Origin: CAYZWU01 sp964482235
GTDB lineage: Bacteria; Planctomycetota; B15-G4; CAYZWU01
Length of the DNA stretch: 18,772 nt
NCBI GenBank assembly: GCA_964482235.1
Contig: CAYZWU010000079.1
Coordinates: 1 to 18,772 of the forward strand
Direction: 5' to 3'
Of the stretch, positions 1 through 7,302 are shown one piece after another. Both the position numbers and the translations under genes were made by a program. Numbering within the stretch: position 1 is the first letter of the stretch; each line of letters opens with the position of its first letter. A model generated the notes under the pieces. It saw only the letters and a program-made list of their open reading frames with translations, was not told where the DNA came from and did not search any database.

Positions 1-2
1 TC

Positions 3-965
3 GACGAGACCATCGAGGAAGAGGTGCCGGAGCTGCAGGCCGAATCCGTCGAGGCGGACCAGCAAGAGCAGCCTGCCATGCAGGTGGAAGCTGCTGAAAC
101 TGTCCAGGTCGCGGAGCCTTACCAGCAGATGGAGGTGGTCGAGACGGCCCAGGCCGAGGCGCCTGATCAGCAGATGGATGTTGTCGAGACGGTCCAGGCC
201 GAAGCACCAATTCAGCAAGAAGAGATTGCCAAACCCGTCCAGGCGAAAGCGGCACCGCCTGCACAGAAGACCAAGCCGGCCCCTCAGAAGAAGCCGGCTG
301 CCAAGAAAGTGCCGGCTGCCGAAAAGGCCGTCGCCGTGAAGGAGCCTCCCGCAGCAAAAGCCCCGGCCTCCAAGAAGAAGACACCGGCCAAGCAGGCAAA
401 AGCCGGCGCGGCCAAGCAGGGGGCGGCGGACAAGGAGCAGACCATGGACCAGCTGCCTGTTCTCGTGGTCGACAGCGACTCCAAGAGCCGGCGCACCTTC
501 AAGGAAATCCTGTCGGCCTGGAAGATGAAACCCACCGCCGTGAACGGCGGGCAGGCTGCGCTGGCTGCCTTGAGGCGCGCCTCCGACACGGACATGCCCT
601 ACGCCATGATCCTGATCGACGTCGAGACGCAGGAGGTCGGCAACTACAACCTGATCGAGATGATCCAGCAGACTCCCAAGATCGCCGGAGCCCGGATCAT
701 CGTGATCACGGACAAGAACAGCCCGATGGACGAGAAACGGCTGAAGGAGCTGAAGATCTCCGCCTGCCTCACGAAGCCCGTGAGCCCGTCCAGCCTGCTG
801 GAGACCATCCAGTCCGTACTGGGAATCAAGGCCGCTTCTCCCGAAAGGGGAGCCAAGCAGGCCTTCAACCTGGCAGACACGGTCACCCGGCTCAAGACCT
901 TCAAACCCACGTTCAACGTGAACGAAGAAGAGGAGGAGCAGCCGCCTGATCCCACGCTGCCGTGA
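3..965 (+). CDS. C-terminal part of a receiver-domain signalling protein (5' end outside window)
   Basis: The reading frame is open to the left edge, so the GTG at 24 is probably not the true start and an unseen N-terminal part is expected. Residues below are numbered from that GTG. Residues 20-80 are a 15-16-residue repeat. Residues 66-140 form a Lys/Ala/Pro-rich, histone-H1-like linker. Residues 144-268 are a CheY-like receiver: acidic pair D150/D152 in VVDSDS, phosphoacceptor D199 in LIDVE, T229 and K251 in LTKP. The phrase WKMKPTAVNGGQAALAALRR resembles receivers found at the C-terminus of hybrid histidine kinases. The loop after D199 (TQEVGNYN) lacks the usual MPxMDG. The protein ends in an acidic run (EEEEEQ). 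It is likely cytoplasmic phosphorelay output or the tail of a hybrid kinase; which one cannot be told here. It converges on the xylulokinase gene, 15 nt away. Confidence 0.75.
   Translation, partial: DETIEEEVPELQAESVEADQQEQPAMQVEAAETVQVAEPYQQMEVVETAQAEAPDQQMDVVETVQAEAPIQQEEIAKPVQAKAAPPAQKTKPAPQKKPAAKKVPAAEKAVAVKEPPAAKAPASKKKTPAKQAKAGAAKQGAADKEQTMDQLPVLVVDSDSKSRRTFKEILSAWKMKPTAVNGGQAALAALRRASDTDMPYAMILIDVETQEVGNYNLIEMIQQTPKIAGARIIVITDKNSPMDEKRLKELKISACLTKPVSPSSLLETIQSVLGIKAASPERGAKQAFNLADTVTRLKTFKPTFNVNEEEEEQPPDPTLP
81..263 (+). repeat. In-frame tandem repeat, about 45-48 bp unit, four copies
   Basis: Four consecutive units of 15-16 codons encode variants of M-x-V-V-E-T-x-Q-A-E-A-P-x-Q-Q: residues 20-35, 36-50, 51-65 and a divergent 66-80. 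The two central copies (MEVVETAQAEAPDQQ and MDVVETVQAEAPIQQ) are nearly identical. The unit is acidic and Gln-rich and is followed by the basic Ala/Pro/Lys linker. It is probably a flexible spacer in front of the receiver domain. Confidence 0.8.
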
Positions 966-980
966 TGAACTGAACGTCGT

Positions 981-2480
981 TTAGCGAGCCGGGTCTTCGA
1001 GGGCCCGGCTCCAGTTTGCGTAAATCTCGTCGTAGACTGGAGCCAGGTCCGGATCCGGCTCGATCACGTCTACCTTCTCGAGATTCCGGAACGCATCGCT
1101 CGTGCTGCCGAATATTCCTGCACCCACGCCGGCTCCACGGGCCGCCCCCTCGGCTCCATCGGTGTTGTAGAGCTCGACCCTCGTCCGCGTCGTCGTGGCG
1201 AAGAGGGTCCGGAACAGCGGGCTCAGGAACATGTTGGCCCGCCCGGCACGGACTGTCCGCACGTCGATCCTGCTGCGGCGCATGATCTGGAGTCCGTGGT
1301 TCAGGGCAAAGACGATCCCTTCCTGGACCGCCCGCGCCAGGTGCCCCCTGCGGTGGATGTTGAAGTTGATGCCCGAAATCGATGCCCCGATCTCCCGGTT
1401 ATCCAGCACCCGCTCGGCTCCGTTCCCGTAGGGAAGGACCAGGAGGCCGTCCGATCCGGCCGGAACCTGCGCCGCCATCTCGTTCAGCCTGTCGTAGGCG
1501 CGAGGGCTCTCTTTGCGGCCGAAGAGCAAACCCTTCAGCCAGGAGTTCAGGATGCCCGTTCCGTTGATGCAGAGGAGGGCGCCGTATCTCGGGGCTTTCT
1601 TCTCGTGATTCACGTGAACGAAGGTGTTGATCCGCGATCGTTCATCGCGGACCAGCTGGTCCGTCACCCCGAAGACGACGCCCGATGTTCCGGCCGTGGC
1701 AGCGATTTCGCCCGGCTCCAGGACGTTCAGGGAAAAAGCGTTGTTCGGCTGGTCCCCGGCACGGTACGAGACCGCGACGCCCGGATTCAATCCCAGATCA
1801 TCGGCCGCCCGGCGATGCAGGCTCCCCTGGTTCGAGAAGGAGGAAAGGGCCTCGGGAAAGATGTCCGCCCTCAGTCCGTGATGGTCGAGAACGAACCGGG
1901 CCGGCTCCTGGCTGCCGAAGTCCCAGAGGATCGCCTCGGACAGGCCCGTCACCGTCGTACGGATCTCGCCGGTCATCCGCATGGCGATGTAATCGCCGGG
2001 CAGCATCGCCTTGTGAATCCGCTCGTAGATCGACGGCTCGTTGTCCTTGACCCACCTGAGCTTCGAGGCGGTGAAGTTTCCCGGAAGGTTGAGCAGCTTC
2101 TCGAGGCAGACCTCCCGGCCGATCCGCCCGGCCGCCTCCTCCCCGATCTCGACGCTGCGCGAATCGCACCAGATGATGGCCGGCCTGAGGACCTCGTGGT
2201 TCCTGTCCACGACCACGAGACCGTGCATCTGGTAGGAGATCCCGATCGCTTCGACGGCCTTCAGGCTTCCCGGAACGAGCTCGTCGATCCGGCCGGTGGC
2301 CAGCTTGACGTGCTCCCACCAGAGCTGCGGATCCTGCTCCGCCCAGCCCGGTCTGGGGGCATGGATCGTCATCTCCTCGTCGGGTGAAGCTGCCGCGGCC
2401 AGCCGTTTCCCTGAACCGGCATCGATCAACGCGGCCTTCACCGCCGAGCTGCCGATGTCGTATCCCAAAAGCAAGGTCAT
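981..2480 (-). CDS. xylB: Xylulokinase-type FGGY carbohydrate kinase
   Basis: The gene encodes 499 aa, the usual FGGY length. The predicted reaction is ATP-dependent phosphorylation of a ketose, most likely D-xylulose to xylulose 5-phosphate, in the cytoplasm. The N-terminal ATPase fold begins with GYDIGSSAVKAAL (6-18). The sugar-site signature QMHG (84-87), WCDSR (104-108) and the probable catalytic Asp243 in AGDQPNNA follow. ATAGTSGVVF (261-270) is the phosphate/adenosine motif. The C-terminal phrase AGRANMFLSPLFRTLF, then ELYNTDGAEGAARGAG, replaces the more common GGGA form and resembles the Bacteroidetes-type xylulokinases. The ATG start is preceded by GGGGAGG. No xylose isomerase or transporter lies nearby, so substrate specificity is inferred. 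A promoter candidate reads TTGGCG, 15 nt, CATAAT on the minus strand (CATAAT is the complement of 2590-2595). Confidence 0.85.
   Translation of the reverse strand: MTLLLGYDIGSSAVKAALIDAGSGKRLAAAASPDEEMTIHAPRPGWAEQDPQLWWEHVKLATGRIDELVPGSLKAVEAIGISYQMHGLVVVDRNHEVLRPAIIWCDSRSVEIGEEAAGRIGREVCLEKLLNLPGNFTASKLRWVKDNEPSIYERIHKAMLPGDYIAMRMTGEIRTTVTGLSEAILWDFGSQEPARFVLDHHGLRADIFPEALSSFSNQGSLHRRAADDLGLNPGVAVSYRAGDQPNNAFSLNVLEPGEIAATAGTSGVVFGVTDQLVRDERSRINTFVHVNHEKKAPRYGALLCINGTGILNSWLKGLLFGRKESPRAYDRLNEMAAQVPAGSDGLLVLPYGNGAERVLDNREIGASISGINFNIHRRGHLARAVQEGIVFALNHGLQIMRRSRIDVRTVRAGRANMFLSPLFRTLFATTTRTRVELYNTDGAEGAARGAGVGAGIFGSTSDAFRNLEKVDVIEPDPDLAPVYDEIYANWSRALEDPAR
986..1011. other. Hairpin at the convergent gene end
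   Basis: GAGCCGGG (986-993) is repeated exactly inverted as CCCGGCTC (1004-1011), and C995-G1002 adds another possible pair around a TCGA loop. It lies in the last codons of the xylulokinase gene, which converges on the receiver-protein gene. There is no T-tract on either strand, so it is not a classical intrinsic terminator. It could still slow polymerase or protect 3' ends, or it could be a coincidence of GC-rich coding sequence. Confidence 0.35.
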
Positions 2481-2594
2481 GAATCAACCTCCCCTTTCGA
2501 GCAAATCCCCGGCGGACTCCATGTCATCGGCCTGGATCCGAACGCCATCTTAACAGACCGTTGCTCCGCAGGCGGTTGCCGACGCAAGCATTAT

Positions 2595-2630
2595 GCCACA
2601 TTCTCCCTGCCGCCAATCCCGGAATGTGGC
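2595..2630. promoter_or_regulatory. Inverted repeat in the divergent xylB / peptidase intergenic region
   Basis: GCCACATTC (2595-2603) and GAATGTGGC (2622-2630) are perfect 9-bp inverted arms around an 18-nt spacer. A third partial copy, CCACA (2636-2640), can also pair with TGTGG (2625-2629). The left arm abuts a minus-strand CATAAT (-10 candidate for xylB). The right arm sits at the expected -35 position of the plus-strand TATAAT (2653-2658). This placement fits an operator shared by the two divergent promoters. The alternative is an RNA hairpin in a leader. The binding protein is unknown. Confidence 0.45.
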
Positions 2631-2652
2631 TGGTCCCACAAACACAATCTGA

Positions 2653-2658
2653 TATAAT
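2653..2658 (+). promoter_or_regulatory. Candidate -10 element for the M28 peptidase gene
   Basis: A perfect TATAAT lies 78 nt before the ATG at 2737, in a locally AT-richer patch. No good -35 is present about 17 nt upstream (the sequence there is CTGGTC, inside the inverted-repeat region), which would suit an activator-dependent promoter. The gene has a clear ribosome site, GGAGG at 2728-2732, four nt before the ATG. Confidence 0.4.
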
Positions 2659-2736
2659 TGCCGGGTCCCGAAAAGCCTTGAAGCATCTGAAACCGGAAAT
2701 CTCTTCTGAAGACTGATTTTCTCGCCTGGAGGTATC

Positions 2737-5283
2737 ATGTCACGTCCCCTTCTGATCCTCGCCATTCTTGCACTCTTGACACCCGTTTCCCTTGCAGCGG
2801 AAGAATCGGGAGAGGCCTCCCTCTCCTCGCTTCGAGTAGTCGAAACGACAAGACCCGATCTGACGCGGGAGATCCTGTTCAAGGAGTTCCGTGTCCTGGA
2901 CGACCTGGGCGAATTCATGGTGGCCGAGCCGGCCGCCTCGGATCGCGAGGCCGCTTCCCGGCTCGGAGTCCGAACCAGGCTGATCGATCTGCCGGCAATG
3001 GATGGGCGCCTTCTCGTCGTCTCGCTCAAGGGACTGACCGTGAAGGAGCTGTCTCTTGCGGCCGCGGTCCTTCATGCCCAGGGCGACATCGCCCTTGCCT
3101 CCGTTCCTTCAGGAGCGGAGAATCTGCTGGCGCGGCCTGTCCCCCACTTCGGTCTCGAGCAGGGCTTCCGTCCCCTGAACCTCGAGAGGATCCCGCCCGC
3201 GCGCCGCTTCGTCCCCATCGAGGGAGCGCAGGCCGGCAAGGCTTCGGACCCCCGGATCGCGGCCATGGTGGCTCAGGTGAGCCCCGCCAACATCCAGAAC
3301 ATGGTCCAGGACCTTCAGGACATGGGCGAGAGGAAGGCGGCGTCGGGGGCTCACACGGCGGAGACCTATCTGGTCAACGCTTTCAGCGCCATCCCCGGGC
3401 TGACGGTCACGACGCACAATTTCAGCGGTTCGTACGCTGACAACGTGATCGCCGAGCTGCCAGGTACGGTGGACCCCTCGGTGATCTACATCATCGGGGC
3501 TCACTACGACTCGACCTCGTACAACAACCTGGCTCCCGGCGCGGACGACAACGGCTCGGGAACGGCGGGAGTCGTGGAAATCGCCAGGATCCTCAGCCAG
3601 CACCAGTTCAAGTACACTCTCCGCTTCGCCTGCTGGTCGGCCGAGGAGCTCGGTCTCATCGGAAGCGACGCCTATTGCGACGACCTGGTCACCCAGGGCG
3701 CCAACGTGGGAGCCTACATCAACCTCGACATGACCGCATACCGGGCTGCCGGGGATACCTACTCGGTGGACTTCGTGACCAACTACTCGTCGAGCTCCCT
3801 GATCAGCTACTGCTCCGACATGTATGCCACCTATGTCCCGTCCATCGCCGTGAACCAGGGCAGCCTATCGGGAGGAACATCCGATCACCAGTCGTTCACC
3901 CAGCATGGCTACTCGGCCTGCTTCCCCTTCGAGGATCTGGGGAGCTACTCGCCCTACATCCACTCGCCGGACGACGTGATCGGCCTGTCCGCCAACGACT
4001 TCACCCTGGCCGAGTGGATCACGCAGGGCGTGCTGGCCTCCATCGCCAGCCTTGCCTCGCCGGTGGACATCGAGATCGCGCATACCGCTCTCGGCGACAC
4101 CACCGATGCGTCGGGGCCCTACCGCGTGGACGCGGACGTGAGCTCCCTGATCGGATCGAACATCATCCGCGTCACACTATTCCATGAATCGGGAAGCGGA
4201 TTCGTGTCCAAGGATATGGCGCCCACCGGCAGCGGCGACGGTTTCATCTCCTCCATCCCGGGAATCGGCGGTTCGGGTTATGTCTCGTACTACCTGGAAG
4301 CCGAGGACGATCAGGGCAACACGGAACGGCTGCCCGACGGTCTCGGGGCCGACTCCTTCGAGTTCTTCGTGGGGTACATCAACGACATCTTCGCCGACGA
4401 CTTCGAGATCAGCGACAACGGCTGGACCCATGGCGGGACGGGTCAGGACGACTGGATGCGCGACGTGCCCTCGGGCAACGGAGGCTACGATCCCGGTTAC
4501 CCCGCCTCGGGCACCAAGATCTGGGGCAACGACCTCGGCCCCTCGGGCTACAACGGCAACTACCAGGGTAACGTGAACAACTGGCTCGAGTCGCCCTCAA
4601 TCGACTGCTCCGGCTGGACGGACGTCACCCTCCGCTACCGCCGCTGGCTCACCGTGGAGGAAGGCCAGTACGACCAGGCCAGGATCCTGGTGAACGGCAG
4701 CGAGGCTTTCGCCAACGCCTACAGCGGGGACCACATCGACACCGATTGGGTCCTTCACGACATCGACATCTCGGCCTGGGCCGGAAACGTCTCCGACGTG
4801 AAACTGCGCTTCACCCTCACCACTGACTCGGGTGTGGAACTGGGCGGCTGGAACATCGACGATCTGCACGTGGGCACCCTGTCCGGCGGCGACATCGCCG
4901 AGCTGAGCCTGTCGGAGGTCTATTTCGAAGGATCCACGGGAGGCACGATTCTTTTGAATCTCGACGGAATCCAGAGCATGGCGGGCCGAACCTACATGCT
5001 TGCGCTGTCCGCAAGCGGCACATCGCCCGGCACGATGGTCAACGGCGTTCTCGTTCCCCTGAACCGAGACGCGTACACCACCTACTGCATGGCCCACCTG
5101 AATACCTACATTTTCACCGACTTCCAGGGCACGCTCGACGGAAACGGCGACGCCGCGGCCACGTTCAATGCGCCCGTGATCACCGATCCCGGCCTGATCG
5201 GCGCCACGTTGAACTTCGCCTGGGTCACCCTCTTCCCCGTGGACTTTGCCTCGAACCCGGTGGATCTCCTGATCGTGCCTTGA
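2737..5283 (+). CDS. Secreted M28-family zinc aminopeptidase with C-terminal beta-sandwich modules
   Basis: The gene encodes 848 aa and starts with a signal peptide (MSRPLLILAILALLTPVSLA). Residues about 20-170 are a pro-region-like segment. Residues about 180-440 are an M28 peptidase with the full set of two-zinc residues: H256 and D258 in GAHYDS, the D270/D271 pair in PGADDNGSG, catalytic E303 with E304 in SAEELGLIGS, D331 in INLDM and H409 in YIHSPDD. It should remove N-terminal residues from peptides outside the cytoplasm. After a short beta domain (about 442-548), residues about 549-710 resemble the jelly-roll region of immune-inhibitor-A-type proteins (ADDFEISDNGW, then LESPSIDCSGW, then GGWNIDDLHVG). 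Residues about 715-848 form a second C-terminal domain (SGTSPGTMVNG, VPLNRDAYT). The peptidase call is firm; substrate and roles of the tail are inferred. It is a single-gene unit ending at a strong terminator. Confidence 0.88.
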   Translation: MSRPLLILAILALLTPVSLAAEESGEASLSSLRVVETTRPDLTREILFKEFRVLDDLGEFMVAEPAASDREAASRLGVRTRLIDLPAMDGRLLVVSLKGLTVKELSLAAAVLHAQGDIALASVPSGAENLLARPVPHFGLEQGFRPLNLERIPPARRFVPIEGAQAGKASDPRIAAMVAQVSPANIQNMVQDLQDMGERKAASGAHTAETYLVNAFSAIPGLTVTTHNFSGSYADNVIAELPGTVDPSVIYIIGAHYDSTSYNNLAPGADDNGSGTAGVVEIARILSQHQFKYTLRFACWSAEELGLIGSDAYCDDLVTQGANVGAYINLDMTAYRAAGDTYSVDFVTNYSSSSLISYCSDMYATYVPSIAVNQGSLSGGTSDHQSFTQHGYSACFPFEDLGSYSPYIHSPDDVIGLSANDFTLAEWITQGVLASIASLASPVDIEIAHTALGDTTDASGPYRVDADVSSLIGSNIIRVTLFHESGSGFVSKDMAPTGSGDGFISSIPGIGGSGYVSYYLEAEDDQGNTERLPDGLGADSFEFFVGYINDIFADDFEISDNGWTHGGTGQDDWMRDVPSGNGGYDPGYPASGTKIWGNDLGPSGYNGNYQGNVNNWLESPSIDCSGWTDVTLRYRRWLTVEEGQYDQARILVNGSEAFANAYSGDHIDTDWVLHDIDISAWAGNVSDVKLRFTLTTDSGVELGGWNIDDLHVGTLSGGDIAELSLSEVYFEGSTGGTILLNLDGIQSMAGRTYMLALSASGTSPGTMVNGVLVPLNRDAYTTYCMAHLNTYIFTDFQGTLDGNGDAAATFNAPVITDPGLIGATLNFAWVTLFPVDFASNPVDLLIVP

Positions 5284-5330
5284 CAGACCGCGCCGGAAAG
5301 ATTCCTTTCCTGACGCATCACGAATTCCAC

Positions 5331-5373
5331 TCGGCCCGGGAAGCTCTTCCTTCCCGGGCCGAACCACTTTTTT
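5331..5373 (+). terminator. Rho-independent terminator after the M28 peptidase gene
   Basis: TCGGCCCGGGAAG (5331-5343) pairs perfectly over 13 bp with CTTCCCGGGCCGA (5350-5362) around a six-nt loop (CTCTTC). ACCAC and six Ts (5368-5373) follow. It lies 48 nt after the peptidase stop codon and 73 nt before the next gene, so it separates the two transcription units. Confidence 0.9.
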
Positions 5374-5401
5374 GATACCCCTTTTCCCCCTCCCCAACAA
5401 T
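5372..5401 (+). promoter_or_regulatory. Weak candidate promoter for the DUF47-pit pair
   Basis: TTGATA (5372-5377) and AACAAT (5396-5401) are 18 nt apart and directly follow the terminator. The first element overlaps its T-tract. The -10 matches the consensus poorly. No PHO-box-like direct repeats were recognised in this gap. A promoter must lie between the terminator and 5447 if the terminator works, but this exact pair is only a guess. Confidence 0.25.
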
Positions 5402-5446
5402 AATGGTGACGCTCAAGGCAATCCCGTCTCAGCGGAGGATCACGAG

Positions 5447-6088
5447 ATGATATTTTTCGGCAAGAAGGAAAAGGAGGTCGAGGTCCTGATCCTCAAGCAC
5501 CTCCAGCTGGTCAAGAAGACCGTGCTCAAGTTCTCCAATCTGGTCAACGACTACCTGAACAGGAACAAGCAGTTCAAGGAGGAGGCGTTCCGGATCCACA
5601 CGCTCGAGCACGAGGCGGATGCCATCCGCAGGGATGTGGCCCTGAAACTGAGCAAGGGCGCATTCCTGCCGATCTTTCGCGAGGACTACATCGTACTGAT
5701 GGAGCTTGTCGACAAGATCGCCAACAAGGCCGAGTCCACGAGCGACCTGATCGTCCTGACGCGCCCCCGTCTCCCCGATTTCCTCGCGCAGGGGATCAGG
5801 GAGATGGTCCAGGCAACGCTGGACTGCTTCAAACCGGTGGAACAGATGTACGAGATGTTCCAGGACAACCTCGACGACGTCCTGAATGCGGCAAAACTGG
5901 TCGAGAAGAAGGAGCAGCTGGTGGACAGGATCCAGTGGGATCTGGTCAAGGCTCTCTACAAGTCCGATTTCTCCCCGGCCGAGAAGCTCCATTTCAAGGA
6001 GGTGATCAACAACATCGCCGCCATTTCCGACAGGATCGAAGACGTCTCCGACCGATTCGAGATCATGGTGGTGAAGCGGTCGTTCTGA
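5447..6088 (+). CDS. PhoU-like DUF47 family protein, partner of Pit phosphate permease
   Basis: The gene encodes 213 aa and starts MIFFGKKEKEVEVLILKHL. The ATG at 5447 is chosen because GGAGG (5434-5438) sits eight nt upstream; an in-frame start at 5372 lies within the terminator. The protein is almost entirely helical and charged, the expected form of DUF47/TIGR00153 proteins, which share the PhoU three-helix-bundle fold (EAFRIHTLEHEADAIRRDV, then VELVDKIANKAESTSDLI-like spacing, then IAAISDRIEDVSDRFEIMVVKR). Family members lie next to Pit-type permeases, as here, and are thought to control phosphate uptake in the cytoplasm. The stop overlaps an ATG (TGATG at 6086-6090), which points to translational coupling with what follows. 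Confidence 0.88.
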   Translation: MIFFGKKEKEVEVLILKHLQLVKKTVLKFSNLVNDYLNRNKQFKEEAFRIHTLEHEADAIRRDVALKLSKGAFLPIFREDYIVLMELVDKIANKAESTSDLIVLTRPRLPDFLAQGIREMVQATLDCFKPVEQMYEMFQDNLDDVLNAAKLVEKKEQLVDRIQWDLVKALYKSDFSPAEKLHFKEVINNIAAISDRIEDVSDRFEIMVVKRSF

Positions 6089-6144
6089 TGATTCCGCCGT
6101 CAACTGACGTCCAGATTGGAGGCCCCCAGAAATCGACGTCCTGA
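6088..6144 (+). other. 18-codon ORF overlapping the DUF47 stop, in front of pit
   Basis: ATG at 6088 overlaps the DUF47 stop (TGATG) and opens an 18-codon frame, MIPPSTDVQIGGPQKSTS, that ends at TGA 6142-6144, inside the probable pit 5' end but in another frame. If one C were added to the five-C tract at 6123-6127, this frame would run straight into pit as ...GGPPEIDVLITSVLLLAG. It is therefore either the true pit N-terminus broken by a 1-nt deletion or sequencing error, or a leader peptide used for coupling. The sequence alone cannot decide. Confidence 0.4.
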
Positions 6145-7292
6145 TCACATCCGTCCTCCTCCTTGCCGGCTTCTACGTGGGCTGGAACATCGGGGCAAAC
6201 GATGCGGCCAACTGCATCGGCACGACCGTCGGCTCTGGGATCATCAGCTTCCGCAGGGCTGTCCTCCTGATGGCGGTCTGCGCCGTTGCCGGTGCAGTGT
6301 TTCAGGGTCACCACGTCATGAAAACGATCGGGAAGGGGATATTGATCTGCGATCCCATACACTATGCATCGCCCGAAGATGTCGCCTCCCTCGAGAGGAT
6401 CAGCAAAGAGATCGAAACGTCAGGGGAATACAGCCTTGAGGAACTGAAGGTTCGGAAGGAGGCTCTCGAAGAGAGGATCGAGGCCGAGATGGCCTTGAAC
6501 AAACCTCCAGATCACGGAGAGCGGTTTCCTGATCGAAGACTGCCCGACCTGGCCATTCTCGTTGCTCTTCTCTCGGCCGGGCTGTTCGTGACGCTGGCCA
6601 CGTTCTCGAGCATACCCGTCTCCACCTCGCAGGCCATCGTGGGCGGGGTTCTCGGAGTGGGCATCGGCATGGTCGGCTGCGATGCACGGTATTTTGATCT
6701 CAGCGTGCTGCAGAAAATCCTCGAGTGCTGGATTATCTGTCCCTTTCTCACCATGGCACTGTCATACATCGTCTACAGGATCCTCGGTCTCGTGATCAAC
6801 AGAACCGGCGGAATCCAAAGATGGTACAGGATCATGGCTCCGCTAGTTCTCCTCTCAGCCTGTTATGTCTCCTATTCCCTCGGCATGAACAATGTAGGCA
6901 ATGCGATTGGGCCTCTCTTGAGCCGATTCCCTGAGAAAGGCATTCTGCTGGCTGCATTTGCCGGAGCCGCTCTGGCCATAGGCGCCATCACTTTCGGCAG
7001 GCGTGTCACGGATGCCGTGGGGAAGCAAATCACCCCGCTCGATCCACCTGGCGCTTTTGCGGCTCAGCTGTCGGCCGCGTCCGGCATTCATCTCTTCTCG
7101 CTCATGGGCATCCCTGTCTCCACGTCATCCGCCATCGTAGGAGCTGTCGTGGGAGTTGGCCTTGTCAAGGGGAGCAAGGCCGTACGCAAAGGGAAGATCG
7201 CGGAGATCGGCGTGGGCTGGGTGGCGAGCCCCCTCTGCGCGGCCCTCTTTGCGGCGCTCGCCTACCGCGTTCTTTCAGGGCTCTTCTCGTAG
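6132..7292 (+). CDS. pit: Pit-family inorganic phosphate transporter with irregular 5' end
   Basis: This is an inner-membrane phosphate symporter. Both halves of the inverted Pit repeat are present: GWNIGANDAANCIGTTVGSG near the N-terminus and LGMNNVGNAIGPLLSRF in the second half, plus PVSTSQAIVGG and PVSTSSAIVGA. The only conventional in-frame start, GTG at 6177, falls inside the first membrane helix. The frame is open from 6108, and the codons from 6132 read ATC-DVLITSVLLLAGFYVGWN, an ideal first helix, with GGAGG at 6118-6122 nine nt upstream. Thus either ATC serves as initiator (386 aa), or a base is missing in the CCCCC at 6123-6127 and the true start is the ATG at 6088. About 55 charged residues (YASPEDVASLERISKEIE to PPDHGERFPD) are inserted after the second helix pair. 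The gene is the downstream partner of the DUF47 gene. Confidence 0.85.
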   Translation: MDVLITSVLLLAGFYVGWNIGANDAANCIGTTVGSGIISFRRAVLLMAVCAVAGAVFQGHHVMKTIGKGILICDPIHYASPEDVASLERISKEIETSGEYSLEELKVRKEALEERIEAEMALNKPPDHGERFPDRRLPDLAILVALLSAGLFVTLATFSSIPVSTSQAIVGGVLGVGIGMVGCDARYFDLSVLQKILECWIICPFLTMALSYIVYRILGLVINRTGGIQRWYRIMAPLVLLSACYVSYSLGMNNVGNAIGPLLSRFPEKGILLAAFAGAALAIGAITFGRRVTDAVGKQITPLDPPGAFAAQLSAASGIHLFSLMGIPVSTSSAIVGAVVGVGLVKGSKAVRKGKIAEIGVGWVASPLCAALFAALAYRVLSGLFS

Positions 7293-7302
7293 AATCCGCG
7301 CT

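Noticed and set aside
1296..2387. A 363-codon plus-strand open frame opposite xylB.
   Set aside because: xylB has all FGGY motifs and a good ribosome site on the other strand. The opposing translation has no recognisable features.
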